Of a stretch of 64,000 nucleotides of DNA, positions 1-11,365 are shown in pieces. Both the position numbers and the translations under genes were made by a program. Below the pieces are notes generated by a model that saw only the letters and a program-made list of their open reading frames with translations, did no database searches and had not been told where the DNA came from. How positions within the stretch are numbered: the stretch's first letter is position 1; each line of letters begins with the position of its first letter. This DNA comes from Sipunculus nudus (Eukaryota > Annelida > Sipuncula > Golfingiida > Sipunculidae), in NCBI GenBank assembly GCA_026874595.1, contig CM049321.1:47053797-47117796 (forward strand). Reading direction: 5' to 3'.

Positions 1-2270
1 TTCGCAATGCCTGCAGATATTGGCCTAATTTTTGGTGTGTAGGCAGATAATGACCAGTTACAGATCGAGTTCTTGTTTCGTCCCAGTTGACCTACTTTTG
101 ACTATTTTACGGCTCCTAAACTTAGAAAATTTCATGAAAAATAGAAATTTTCATGACAAATATACACATGTACGGACTTTTTTTCGCAATGCCTGCAGAT
201 ATTGGCCTGATTTTTTGTGTGTGGGCAGATAATGACCAGTTACAGATCGAGTTCGCGTTTCGTCCCGGTTGACCTACTTTTGAACGTTTTACGCCTCCTT
301 AACTTAGAAAATTTCATGAAAAATAGAAATATTCATGACAGATACACATGTACAGACTTTTTTTCGCAATGCCTGCAGATACTGGCCTAATTTTTGGTGT
401 GTTGGCAGATATAGACCAGTTACAGATCAAGTTCGCGCTTCGTCCTGGTTGACCTACTTTGACCGTTTTACGGCTCCTGAACATAGAAAATTTCATGAAA
501 AATATGAAATTTCATGACAAAAACAGTTGTACGGACTTTTTTTAGCAATGCCTGCAGATATTGGCCTGATTTTTGGTGTGTAGGCAGATATAGACCAGTT
601 ACAGATCGAGTTCGCGTTTCGTCCCAGTTGACCTACTTTTGACCGTTTTACGGCTCCTAAACTTAAAAAATTTCATGAAAATAGAAATTTCATGACAAAT
701 ACACATGTACAGACTTTTTTTCGCAATGCCTGCAGATATTGGCCTGATTTTTGGTGTGTAGGCAGATAATGACCAGTTACAGATCGAGTCTTTTTTTGTC
801 CCAGTTGACCTACTTTTGACTATTTTACGGCTCCTAAACTTAGAAAATTTCATGAAAAATAGAAATTTTCATGACAAATATACACATGTACGGACTTTTT
901 TTCGCAATGCCTGCAGATATTGGCCTGATTTTTTGTGTGTGGGCAGATAATGACCAGTTACAGATCGAGTTCGCGTTTCGTCCCCGTTGACCTACTTTTG
1001 AACGTTTTACTCCTCCTTAACTTAGAAAATTTCATGAAAAATAGAAATATTCATGACAGATACACATGTACGGACTTTTTTTAGCAATGCCTGCAGATAC
1101 TGGCCTAATTTTTGGTGTGTTGGCAGATACAGACCAGTTACAGATCGAGTTCGCGTTTCGTCCCGGTTGGCCTACTTTTGACCGTTTTACGGCTCCTGAA
1201 CATAGAAAATTTCATGAAAAATATGAAATTTCATGACAAATACACTTGTACAGACTTTTTTTCGCAATGCCTGCAGATATTGGCCTGATTTTTGGTGTGT
1301 GGGCAGATATTGACCAGTTACAGATGGAGTTCACGTTTTGTCCCAGTTGACCTACTTTTGACCGTTTTACGGCTCCTGAACATAGAAAATTTCATGAAAA
1401 ATATGAAATTTCATGACAAATACACTTGTACAGACTTTTTTTCGCAATGCCTGCAGATATTGGCCTGATTTTTGGTGTGTGGGCAGATATTGACCAGTTA
1501 CAGATCGAGTTTGCGTTTCGTCCCAGTTGACCTACTTTTGATTGTTTTACGGCTCCTGAACATAGAAAATTTCATGTTAAATATAAATTTTCATGACAAA
1601 TACACTTGTACAGACTTTTCTTCGCAGTACCTGCAGATATTGGCCAGATACAGATCAAGTTCACGTTTTGTCCCAGTTGACCTACTTTTGACCATTTGAC
1701 ACTGCTCTAACATAGAAAATTTCATAAAAAAAGTGCACATGTATGGACTTTTTTTGCAGTGCCTGCAGATACGGGCCTGATTTTTGGTGTGTAGGCAGAT
1801 AATGACCAGTTACAGATCGAGTTCTTGTTTTGTCCCAGTTGACTTACTTTTGACCATTTGACTGCTCCTGAACATAGAAAGTTTCATGAAAATAGAAATT
1901 TTCATAACAAATGCATATGTACTGACTTTTTTTCCTCAATGCCTGCAGATAGCACCCTGATTTTTTATTTGTGGGCAGATAATGACAGTTACAGATCGAG
2001 TTCGCGTTTCATCCTGGTTGACCTACTTTTGATTGTTTTACGGCTCCTAAACATAAAAAATTTCATGAACGACAGAAATTTTTATGGAAAATGCACATGT
2101 ATGGACTTTTTTTCACAATGCCTGCATATACTGGCATGATTTTTGGTGTGTTGCTTGATAATGACCCGTTACAGATCGAGTTTGCATTTTGCCCTTGTTT
2201 ACCTACTTTTGACCATACGACACCTCCTGAACTTAAAAAATTTTTCAAAATTTTGCAAATGTTTCTAATT
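1..2270. repeat. 180-bp satellite array (13 copies, truncated by window edge)
   Basis: Head-to-tail copies recur at about 1, 183, 363, 542, 720, 901, 1081, 1261, 1441, 1621, 1754, 1932 and 2112, each recognisable by a core near GCAATGCCTGCAGATA. The period is 178-182 bp except for one monomer shortened to ~133 bp at 1621-1753. Units 1-541 match units 720-1260 better than their neighbours do, giving a four-monomer higher-order period of 720 bp. Units 1261-1440 and 1441-1620 are nearly identical neighbours. Each unit holds a dyad, AAATTTCAT / ATGAAATTT around a short loop. Short open frames cross the array on both strands only because the monomer is 180 bp (divisible by 3) and poor in stops. 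They show no protein family signal, so I treat the array as non-coding. The last copy decays toward 2270 and the array continues off the left edge. Confidence 0.95.
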
Positions 2271-2431
2271 TGCCACAGGGGGGGCATTTGTGTCGTACCG
2301 ACACATCTAGTTTTATACTATATGTACCCACTTAATATTTATAATGCAGGTGTATTTTTAAGTTTAATTTTGATTTTTTTATACATTACCTTCATACTTA
2401 AATTTGTTCTCTATTTGTAGGATGATGGTTA

Positions 2432-2539
2432 CCTCAACCTGTCCACAAATGTGACTTATGCGGAGAAATTCCTTCTATGTGCTTAACCGCACAGGAACTA
2501 CATAGACACTCTATGTTCATTCAAGCATGTACCAGCAAT
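2432..2539 (+). pseudogene. Possible decayed zinc-finger-like fragment
   Basis: This 36-codon stretch ends in TAA at 2540. It contains a CDLCGE motif followed 13 residues later by LHRH, which resembles a C2H2 finger, but the second His spacing is not canonical. It lies just after a pyrimidine-rich tract ending in TTTGTAG (2414-2420), which looks like a splice acceptor, but the frame has a stop at 2423-2425. I include it because it sits 540 bp upstream of a recognisable OTU domain on the same strand and may be part of the same dead gene or transposon protein. The assignment is weak. Confidence 0.25.
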
Positions 2540-3001
2540 TAACATTTTCTCACATCATGCACACAATTGCCAAACATCGGAACAGAACATAACCAGGTAC
2601 ATTTTATCGACACAATGGCCGCCTAGTTGAAGACATCGAAACCAACATTACAGCAGAAAACAACAATGGCTAAAAGCCAGCCTACCATTCCTTGCAGAGA
2701 CACCTACCACAAACCATACCTTTACTTTTCAACTACTGAAGCGCCTGAAGAATGAAAAGCAGAAGAGACTCACAACCAGACGCATTCAGCAACACTTACC
2801 ATCTACTACACTCAACTTGTTGGGAACACTTATGAAATCTTTAACTCTTCCAGCACAACTGAGCAGATCCAACAGTGTAAAAAAGAGTTACTGGTCATCA
2901 AACCACCAAAGACACGAACTACTGGAACCACTACTCTATGACCTGTTCCTTCCACTGGAACCAGTTCTTCTACTTCTGTAACCAACACAGACCTCCGCAC
3001 T

Positions 3002-3559
3002 GCAACTTATCACAGTACGATGACCACTCAGCCAGCTTCATCTGCTTCTGCCACATCAAATCTACCTACCAGCTAACCAGAAACCTTTGGCACTGACCTG
3101 TTATATCACTACAGAATTGTTGGTGATGGGAACTGCTTTTTCCGAGCTATTGCAAAGTCACTGCCACCATACAACCAGGATAACCACATTCACTTCAGAC
3201 AGCAGACATATGATTAGTGCCAAGAAAACCGATGTATCCTTAACATAAATCAGCAAGAACTCAGGGAGATTGGTAGCATTGGTCATCCAATGGATGAATC
3301 TGCAGGAGCAGGACTAGAAAATGCCATCCAGGTCAAGATAGTTGTATGGTATGACAGCACTGACCACCAAAATCAAATCTTCGTACCACGCTATGGGACC
3401 CCAACATACACAGTGCATCTTTACTTCAGTCTGAAAGGCCATTATGATGCACAGCTACATGACCTCTTGCCAAACAATCAAGAGCAGGACAGATGGCCCT
3501 TTCACCGGACAGGCTTAGAACGTCTTGATGCCCAGGTTGCTCATCAGCTCAACAGCTAG
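3002..3559 (+). pseudogene. OTU-family cysteine protease domain, broken by in-frame stops
   Basis: The frame reads YRIVGDGNCFFRAIAKSL at 3110-3163. This is the hallmark OTU block, with the catalytic Asp and Cys in GDGNC. The same frame continues through a single TAG at 3215-3217 to the TAA ending at 3559. It includes a hydrophobic strand (VKIVVWYD) and the C-terminal catalytic-His motif GHYDAQL. A second stop (TAA, 3074) separates the domain from a Ser/Thr-rich stretch at 3002-3073 that reads like an inter-domain linker. OTU domains remove ubiquitin in cells and also occur in some transposon polyproteins, including Helentron-type Helitrons. No replicase, helicase or integrase is visible nearby, so I cannot say whether this is a transposon remnant or a processed pseudogene. 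The two stops argue that it is dead. A poly(A) signal lies 78 bp downstream. Confidence 0.75.
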
Positions 3560-3636
3560 GGACAACCAACTACTATTTAAAGAGCCCCCCACAAGTGCAT
3601 TACACTCCCGAGATGAATATACCCTGGTGTTTTGTC

Positions 3637-3642
3637 AATAAA
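3637..3642 (+). promoter_or_regulatory. AATAAA polyadenylation signal after the OTU remnant
   Basis: A canonical AATAAA hexamer lies 78 bp beyond the stop of the OTU frame, on the same strand, in a short AT-rich trailer. The position fits the 3' end of a former transcript. AATAAA also occurs by chance many times in this AT-rich window, so position is the only support. Confidence 0.4.
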
Positions 3643-4154
3643 GACATAATATCTACCTGACCTAATTGTATGAAAGTTGCAAATTGGCCATGTAGTGCCG
3701 GGTCTGAAATGTCTGCTCTGTTCCAAGTGGCTTGTTGTTCTTTCCCCAAGCACATACTAACCCAGTTTAGAATTGATGAAATAGCCGTTCAAAATGATAA
3801 AGTTTATGGTAAATGCCGATAATCCTCTCTTACATCCGGATCTGTTTTTAGCATATAAGTTTCAAAGTCATGACAAATATGTCAGATACATGGTTTTCTA
3901 GTGGAGTTAAATAAAATAACACACCTTTGATAGGTATGCTCAATTCTCACTATAAGCTGAGAATTATCTTTAAAGAAGCATACTGCAGCTGAGCCAAAAA
4001 GAACTCGAAGACAGCCAAGAAAATGCCCAGCTACAACATAAGAAAATACCCAACCGACACAACAAAAAAGACCAAACATTAGAGAGTTGACACTAGTATA
4101 GCCAGATTGAAACGAACCCAGATGCCATCCTCAATAAGTTGCTAGAATCTGCTG

Positions 4155-4374
4155 TTGAAACAACAGATGAACAACAGTTCAGAAGATACTTGGACCAGAC
4201 TTAAGCATCTACTTGCAGTGAAAAGGATGAATGTAAGGTGGAACTGTCCACACTGTATACTCTCTTTTATGGATGCTAGGGACAGAAGCATTCTGTGTGA
4301 CATTGACCTTGAATGGTACCAATTTTTCTTGTGCTGGTTATGTACATCCACCAGGCAGTGACAGCTGGAGATGA
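4155..4374 (+). pseudogene. PHD-finger-like fragment with a 1-base frameshift
   Basis: The frame from the ATG at 4155 gives WNCPHC, then a 13-residue spacer and ILCD...EWYQ. At the run of five T (4323-4327) the PHD-like pattern continues in the next frame as FSCAGYVHPPGSDSW, ending at TGA 4372-4374. Together these resemble the Cys-x2-Cys ... CD ... WYH-x2-C-x-G layout of PHD fingers, with the usual His replaced by Gln. One extra T would explain the break. A Lys/Arg-rich stretch (about 3980-4030) upstream could be a linker. PHD fingers read histone tails or serve as zinc folds in some retroelement proteins. It may belong with the OTU remnant 600 bp upstream, but this is inference. Confidence 0.45.
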
Positions 4375-5298
4375 ATTAATTTTCATTAATTGAATTTCAA
4401 TAACTGTTTCAATCTAAGCTTGTTGGCAATCAAAGCTTTTTGTATATACAAGGCACCTTAGGGCTCTGTCATATATATATACCATAAGACTTCAAAATAT
4501 TCCATGCATTATTTTCTTACAATGCTGATAACGGAATACGTATGATTGTTTAGGTTTGTATTTTAATTTTATACCCAGTATACTTGAAACAGTTGCCACA
4601 GTTATTTCTATTACTCATATATTTTCTAAAGCTACTGCTGGGAATATTAGAAACCTTTATGTAATTTTTTTTATTTTATTAAAATATTTGTTTATCAACT
4701 TATGTGTAGTGAGACTGATGATTTCAAGGGAAAATCCATAAAACACACATTCAATTAAGGAGGCATTTTTTACTGGTATAGTGTGTCCAAGAATAGATTC
4801 TTGTTTGTAGTGGCTGCATTTATAATATATGATTGTTGATAATGTTGTATAAAGCCTATAAATATGTATATACTCTATCACTGAATTTGTGATTTTACAC
4901 ATATTAGATTTATAGTTATGATTTATTTTGATATTTCCTAAATTTTTAATAAATTATTTGTCAAGCTGGTTTTTTTTATTCTGTCAATTGGTTTTGTATG
5001 TGTATGTCTATGTACTATCACAACAGACTCCCACTCTGACAACCAACTCATCAAAGGTAATTATTTGGTTGATGTTACACCAAAAATAAAAAACACGAGA
5101 GACCACATGAGATCAATGGGAATTAACCACACACATACAAGGTTGTGGGTAGTCAATTGGCTATGGAATATGTACACCATCACTACATTTATTATTCTAC
5201 CTACTAAATAGTTGTTGTTAGTTTGCTAATCAGTTAAATAATCTCTTAGAATGTTACTGTTGTTTTACTTTTTATTTAATTTTAATAAGACCGAAAAA
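4375..5298. other. AT-rich spacer, no gene seen
   Basis: There are several AATAAA/TTTATT strings and short homopolymer tracts, but no open frame with recognisable family motifs on either strand and no repeat structure. Confidence 0.6.
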
Positions 5299-7353
5299 CA
5301 AGTGGCACATGGGCCATGACGTTCAGCTTAATTTGACTGGGTGCTCATTTCTTTTACTATTGTTATATATTGTCTGTGAGAAAAGCCTATGGCTAATGAA
5401 ACTGTGTTGAATAATGGACAGAAAATAAAAATTTCAGGATTAATAGGAGACCTGCCCAGTAATCCCCTGGATTTCACAATAGCAGAATATAGGTCACCAT
5501 GATCCAATTTCAGGTGTCAAAGGAGAATAGCAGAGGACTTCCTCAATGTCATGTTAGAAGAGTCTAGTGCTAATGGATACAATTTGTGCCCTGTCTGACT
5601 GCTCAAAATCATGTTCTGGTCAGTAGCTTGCAGAATATAGGTCACCATGACCTAGTTCAGGTTTCCAAGAAGGTTTGCCTAGAACCTCCTAGAATGTTGC
5701 ATATGAAGATTCAAGGCCTTATGGAACAATCTGAGCCCAGTCTTACTGTCTAGGTGCTTATATAACATCTTTTTCTAGAGGTCGCAAAATATAGGTCATG
5801 GTGACCTAATTTCAGTTTTCCAAGGACATTTGCCAAGGACATATCAGAATGTCACATTAGTAGATTCTAGGCCAAACATATACAATGTTAGCGCTATCTG
5901 ACTTTCTTGGTGCTCAAAATCCTGTTTCCTGCCAGTAGGTCACAAAATATAGGTCACCATGACCTAAATTCAGTTTTCAAAGGAGATTTGCCTAGAACCT
6001 CCCAGGATATTGTGTTAGAAGATTCTATGACTAATGGATACAATTTTTGCCTTTTCTTTCTGGGTGCTCAAAATCATTTTTCAGCCCAAAAGTCACAGAA
6101 TATGGGTCACCATGACCTAATTTCAGGTTTCCTAGGAAATTTGACTAGGACCTCCCTCAATGTTACATTAGGAGATTCTAGGCCTAATAAATACAATTTG
6201 TGCCCTGTGTGACTGTCTGGGTGGTTATATGACTTCTTTTCCTATAGGTTGCAAAATTTAGGTGACCTAATTTCAGTTTACCATGGACCTTTGCCATGGA
6301 CATTTTAGAAAGTTACATCAGAAGATTCTAGGCCTTACTAATACAATGTGTGCCCTGCCTGACTTTCTTGATGCTCAAAATCCTGTTTTCGGCCTGTAGG
6401 TCACAAAATGTAGGTCACCATGACCTTATTTCAAGTTTCCAAGGAGATTTGCCTAGAATCTCCCAGGATGTTGCATTAAAAGATTCTAGTCCTAACAGAA
6501 ACAATTTGTGCCCATTTGACATTCAGGGTACTCAAAATCATGTTTTTGGCCCTTAGGTCACAAAATATAGGTCACCATGACCTAATTTTAGGTTTCCAAG
6601 GAGATTTTCCTAGAACCTCCCAGGATATTGTGTGAGAAGAGTCTAGGCTTGTGGCCATCTGACATTCAGGATGTTTATACAACATCTTTTTTCCTATAGG
6701 TAGCAGAATATAGGTCTGGTGACCTAATTTCAGGTTTCCAAGAACAATTGCCTCAGACCTCCCTAAATGCCACGTATGAGGTTTCTAGGCCTAATGGATA
6801 CAAATTGAGCCCTATCTGACTGTCTGGTGCTCAAAATCATGTTTTTGGCCTGTAGGTCACAAAATATAGGTCATCATGACATAATTTCAGGCTCAAGGAG
6901 ATTTACCAAGAAACTCCCAGGATATTGTGTTAGAAGATTCTAGACCTCACAGATACAATTTCTCCCCATCTGACATTCAGGGTGCTCAAATGACATCTCT
7001 CTCCTATAGGTCACAGAATATGGGTCACAGTGACCAAGTTTCAGGTTTCCAGGGATATTTGCCTAAGATCTTTTTAAATGCCAGGTTAGAGGATTCTAGG
7101 CCAAATGGATACAATTTGTGCCCTGTCTGACTGTTTGGGTGCTCAAAATCATGTTTTTGGCCCGTAGGTCACAAAATATAGGTCACGATGACATAATTTC
7201 GGGTTTCAAATGAGATTTGCCCAGGACCTCCCTGGATGTACACTTAGAAGTTTCTAGGTCAAACGGTTTCGATTTGTGCCCTGTTAACGGCTGGACGGAC
7301 GCCGGACAAAGGGTGATCGCTATAGCTCAGATGACTTACAGTCAGCTGAGCTA
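5299..7353 (+). mobile_element. Composite element with ERE-type tandem core (copy 1)
   Basis: The head (CAAGTGGCACATGGGCC...TTCAGCT, 5299-5329) and the tail (ACGGAC-rich stretch, then CTATAGCTCA...CAGCTGAGCT, about 7280-7352) match the head and tail of the element at 19132-21561. Between them is a tandem array with a different monomer. The outer ends carry a short inverted match, GCTCAGCT / AGCTGAGC. There is no transposase frame, so it would be non-autonomous. No clear target-site duplication was found, so the exact ends are uncertain. I recall the tail as a very common repeat end in bivalve genomes (unverified). Confidence 0.6.
5450..7265 (+). repeat. Tandem ~150-bp repeats carrying AGGTCA-n3-TGACCT palindromes
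   Basis: About 12 diverged monomers follow one another, each running from a half-site palindrome through CTAATTTCAGGTTTCC, a GATTCTAGGCC box and ACAATTTGTGCCC to the next. Perfect 15-bp AGGTCANNNTGACCT occurs at 5639, 5793, 5951, 6412 and 6569. The 13-bp core GGTCANNNTGACC also occurs at 6104 and 7022. Single-mismatch copies are at 6868 and 7180, and decayed ones at about 5491, 6252 and 6712. Many units have an additional AGGTCA half-site about 10 bp upstream. The pattern equals the consensus estrogen response element (inverted repeat, 3-bp spacer). Short open frames inside are repeat artefacts. Confidence 0.85.
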
Positions 7354-9598
7354 AAAAAAAACTTTGTTTCCAGTCACCTGACCAACCATAATTTTTCCAG
7401 TTGACTCAAAAGTTTTTAGAGTAATTAAATGGCCAAAATAAGCAATAAATACATGCCTTTGTAGAAAAAAAGTGTTCCAATTTTCTGGCCAGACCTATTC
7501 AGTGCAGATTTCAGCTATATTTATTCCTAAGAAAAAGCTGTCGCTGTCACCCTGCCGGGCTGACGTTTGCTAAGACTAAGAGCTAACAGCAGATAAAAAT
7601 GGACAAGATTGGCAGTACTGATTTTCATGTCAACTAGTTTAATAATAGTTATCCAGATACAAATTGTGCTTGTTTCACCTCTCACTATATAATATGATAA
7701 AATATTCATTTAAACAGTAATATTTCTACTATTTGATAAATTTCCTCATCCAAAAGGCCACACTGCCAGTGGAACCTACATGGTTGTATGCATTGTCAGA
7801 AAGGGCATGCATGTAGTCTCTTGAATAAACACATGGTGGCATTCCGTGATGATGTGCAGTCCTGTGTGTAAACTCCCTTTATTCTCTTGAATACTGAATT
7901 GAGCAGATGTATGTAGTGTACGGTAAAAGGAACAGCCAATATTTATTCCACATCTACACTGCCTTGCATGAGCTCTTCTTGACGGCTGATGGTAACAGAG
8001 GGCCAAGTGACTTCTAGGCAAATCAGTGATTGCAAATCCACTTCAGTTTCCCATGTTTCGCCTGTCTTCAGGATACACAACTCCAAAATGGGCACATGTC
8101 CACATGGTAACTTCAGATATTCCTAGTCAATTCAGGTAACCAGCGAGATTTTTAAATGTGCCCTGGGCAAACAGAAGTGACCTGATGAAATGCATGATGC
8201 GTCAAATAGATTAAGTGACAATTATGACCACAGGTAATTGGTGCAAAATTAATGACATGTTCTGATCTTACCTTGAAAATTCCAGATACTGAGATAGTAC
8301 AAACTTTAAGCTCAGATAAGGATTTAGGATAGTGTGATAATTGTACTAAGTCAAATATGAATCCAAGGAATTCTCTTTAGATGGATTCCATGAATTACGG
8401 GAGTTTGTTTTTCTAGGAAAATCTTATTAGGTCTCTTGCAAAATAAAAACTCACAAACAGCGACTAGCAGATCAGATCACGTTTTCACAGGAACCTTCAG
8501 GTGCATACTGAATCTTTACAATCAAAAGAGTACCTTTGGACCCTTTTAAATTTTTAAGTCCCACGATGGCTTAAAAGTTAACACATCTATATTTTCTCAA
8601 TGCAGGTGACACGATTAAATCATTACAATAAAATGTCATGTTTTAACTAATTTGCTAACATTAAAAACAATTTACTGCATTGCATTAATAGTTTTAATAA
8701 CAAATAAATATGCATCTAAAGATATTTATAAATTTTGTCTATTTGACTTACCTTGCAACCATCTTAGCCATCATAAATATTTCTATTATAGCATCACCCA
8801 AATTAGGCCCGCTATTATGATATGACCAGGTAAATTAATTTCTGTTTCCTATCCACCCATCTGTGTCTCAATTCCAAATTTTAAAGTTAAATAATTGGAC
8901 ATTTTCTGACATTGCTCAGGACTGTGGCAAGTTACCTGAATGCAACTCAGTTGTTTTTGCATAAAATTGGCTGTGAGCAAAGTTGAAGATCAGGCCTGTC
9001 AGACTTTGTTATAAAAAGTCTGAAGGTTATAAATGTGGTGAAATATCTATTTTAGATACATGTGTGTCTGTGCATGTAATTACAAAATTAAGGTGTTTTG
9101 TGTGTAAATTGACAGCATATAGCAACCCCGTTGCATAAAAGTAGTGTAATGGTACTGGCTGTAAAAAAAAGAAAGAAAGAAAAAAAAACTTTCACCCACT
9201 ATATGACCGAAGATTTTTCTGTGATGTTACAAGAAACAAAGGTTTATTTTTGGCCTAAGTAAATTTTGTCAACTTAGTATCAGTGGTTTAAACACTTATT
9301 TCAGATGAATGAAAAATACAGCTAGATCTGATTAATTATAATGCTACCACCTGATATTGTAGTGGCACACAGATTAAACATGCCCCCATTTGTTTTTACA
9401 GCTATTCAAATAATTAAATCATGGTAGACCTGTGGAGTGGCTGGCTGTGCACTGATGCATAGAGGTTTGGTTGGCGCAAGTATAGAATCTGGTCTGCATT
9501 TTCATCTTGCCAAGTAAAGACAGCCTGCCACCCCAAACGTCAATTTTTTGATGAACTGAAGACCAAGAGGTGACAGTACAAGCTATTGGGTTTGTATC
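7354..9598. other. AT-rich spacer, no gene seen
   Basis: Apart from an A/G-rich tract at about 9162-9190 I see no tandem structure, no recognisable repeat ends and no frame with protein-family motifs on either strand. Confidence 0.6.
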
Positions 9599-9608
9599 AA
9601 TTCTAGTA

Positions 9609-10205
9609 AGTGGTGGGAGTCGGTTCCTTTTTCATAATCAATCATCGGTTTGAGCAAACCGATCATTGATCGATTAATAATTGGTTCAGGCAAAACATAT
9701 AGAATCATGCAGTTATCTGTGAAACTGTACTTTCTTAACCAAGCCCGCATGTCTTAGTAATTCTACTTAACGAAAAGAAGTTTTTGCCTTTTTATATTTT
9801 TCCTATTATTAGTAAAATATGCTTTTAAAAGTTCGATTTTAATTATTTATAATAATCAAGAATTAAACAACAATCCAGGAAATCTACTCGCTGCATAGAC
9901 CCGTAGAATTTATGGACCATTTTAACGCCATACTGCCCATATTGTGCAATGTACATCTCGTTACAAAACTCCCCGCTAATTCTGCAGCTCCCTGCCAGTT
10001 CACAGAGGTTTATTACGTCCTCCGTTCTCGCATCTACCGTAGTAAACTCTGTTAGTGTTACATACGGAAGTTATTTGGGAACAAACACTCATTTAGTCAT
10101 TATCATAATTATGATGTAATCGATAGTTGCCTTTGGTAATGGAGCGCTTGAAAGTGGCAGCAAACCAACTGACTTTCCATAAAACTCAATGATCGGGCCA
10201 CCACT
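9609..10205. mobile_element. hAT-like non-autonomous element with target-site duplication
   Basis: The ends are inverted (AGTGGTGG at 9609 and CCACCACT at 10198-10205) and the element is flanked by the same 10 bases, AATTCTAGTA, at 9599-9608 and 10206-10215. hAT transposons make 8-bp duplications, so two of the ten matching bases are probably chance or belong to the termini. The GTGGTGG terminus is typical of hAT elements. Subterminal GATCGGTTTG/AACCGATC-type repeats lie inside both halves. At 597 bp with no open frame, this is a MITE-sized derivative. Confidence 0.75.
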
Positions 10206-10351
10206 AATTCTAGTATGTGCAGAGTTGCATGCTATTTCTGACACTACTTTTTAATATTCAGCTGCTTCCCGAAATGTCATTTTTCCAAGTTATGAAAAAA
10301 AGTGACACTGACAGTATTCTGTTGGGGAAAATAATAATTATTATATTCAGG

Positions 10352-11365
10352 GTTGCCTTACATGTATTGCTGCAGCAGTTATCAAAATTCAGAAAGCTAT
10401 CCAAGATGTATAAAATTGCAAAATTTTAGGCAGATATGTCAAACCACTGCCCAGATGAGTGATTTTATCCCACAGCAAATAAACAGATGGACGCTATGCA
10501 AAAATGGGTGTAGGTGGCGCCACCAGTTTTTCATATGATAAAGAGCTATGTGATATCTATAAACATGCACAATTTTTGCCCAATCGGTCAAACTGTGTCC
10601 GAGATATGAGCTTGGATGTCTGCAGCGTAAATGTGAATGTAGGTAGTGCCACCTGTCATAAAATCAAGAAAGCTGTCAAGGATGTATAAACCTGCAAAAT
10701 TTCAGGTGGATAAGTCAAACCACTGCCGAGATATGAGTGATATCATCCCAAGGCAGATGAACAGACGGACACTGTGCAAAAATGGTTGCAGGTGGCACCA
10801 TCGTTTTGCGTATCATAAAGAGCTATGGGAGATCTATACAAATGCAAAATTTTGGCCTAACTGGTCAAATAGTTCCCGAGATATGAGCTTGGATGTCTGT
10901 AGCTTAAATATGAATGTAGGTGGCACCACCTGTCCTAAAATCAAGAAAGCTGTTTAGGATGTATACACATGCAAAATTTCAGGTGGATAAGTCCAACCAA
11001 TGCAGAGATATGAGTAATTTTATCCCAAGGCAGATGAACAGGTGGACGCTGTGCAAAAATGGTTGCAGGTGGCACCTTCATTTTTAGTGTATGTTATAAA
11101 GCTATCCAAGGGCTACATATGTGCAATGTTTTTAGGCTAATCGGTCAAATGGTTTCCGAGATATGTGGGTTTATGTGTGGAAACAGACGCACAAATAGAC
11201 GCTGGGCAGAGAGGAAAGGTCAGAAGTCAACCCAAAATGAGGGCGCAGCAGTTCACATGTGACCCAATCATAATTCCAAATTTTAAAAAATTCTGCCAAG
11301 TGGTTACAGAGGGGTTCTCCGGAAACCTATGCGGCGATGACGGTGGCTTCCAACTGAAAACATAA
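10352..11365 (+). mobile_element. Tandem half-unit element with GGTGGCGCCACC dyads (copy 1)
   Basis: Alternating half-units of about 127 and 150 bp (starts near 10396, 10543, 10672, 10822, 10949 and 11098) share a plan: GCTAT-CAAG-ATGTATA, then GCAAAATTT, CGGTCAAAC, GAGATATGAG, GGACGCTGTGCAAAAATGG and the dyad GGTGGCGCCACC or a decayed form. The dimer period is about 279 bp. The array ends in a distinct tail (11158-11365) with GTGGAAACAGACGCAC, GGGCAGAGAGGAA, CAGTTCACATGTGACC and TCTCCGGAAA. The same order, including the tail, recurs at 15955-16745, so this is a dispersed element with an internal tandem. Open frames across it follow the repeat and look spurious. Confidence 0.75.

Noticed and set aside
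5907-6212. 101-codon frame in the ERE-type repeat, with repeated QNMGHHDL peptide
   Set aside because: The peptide repeats exactly with the DNA monomer and is broken in most units. It is a repeat artefact.
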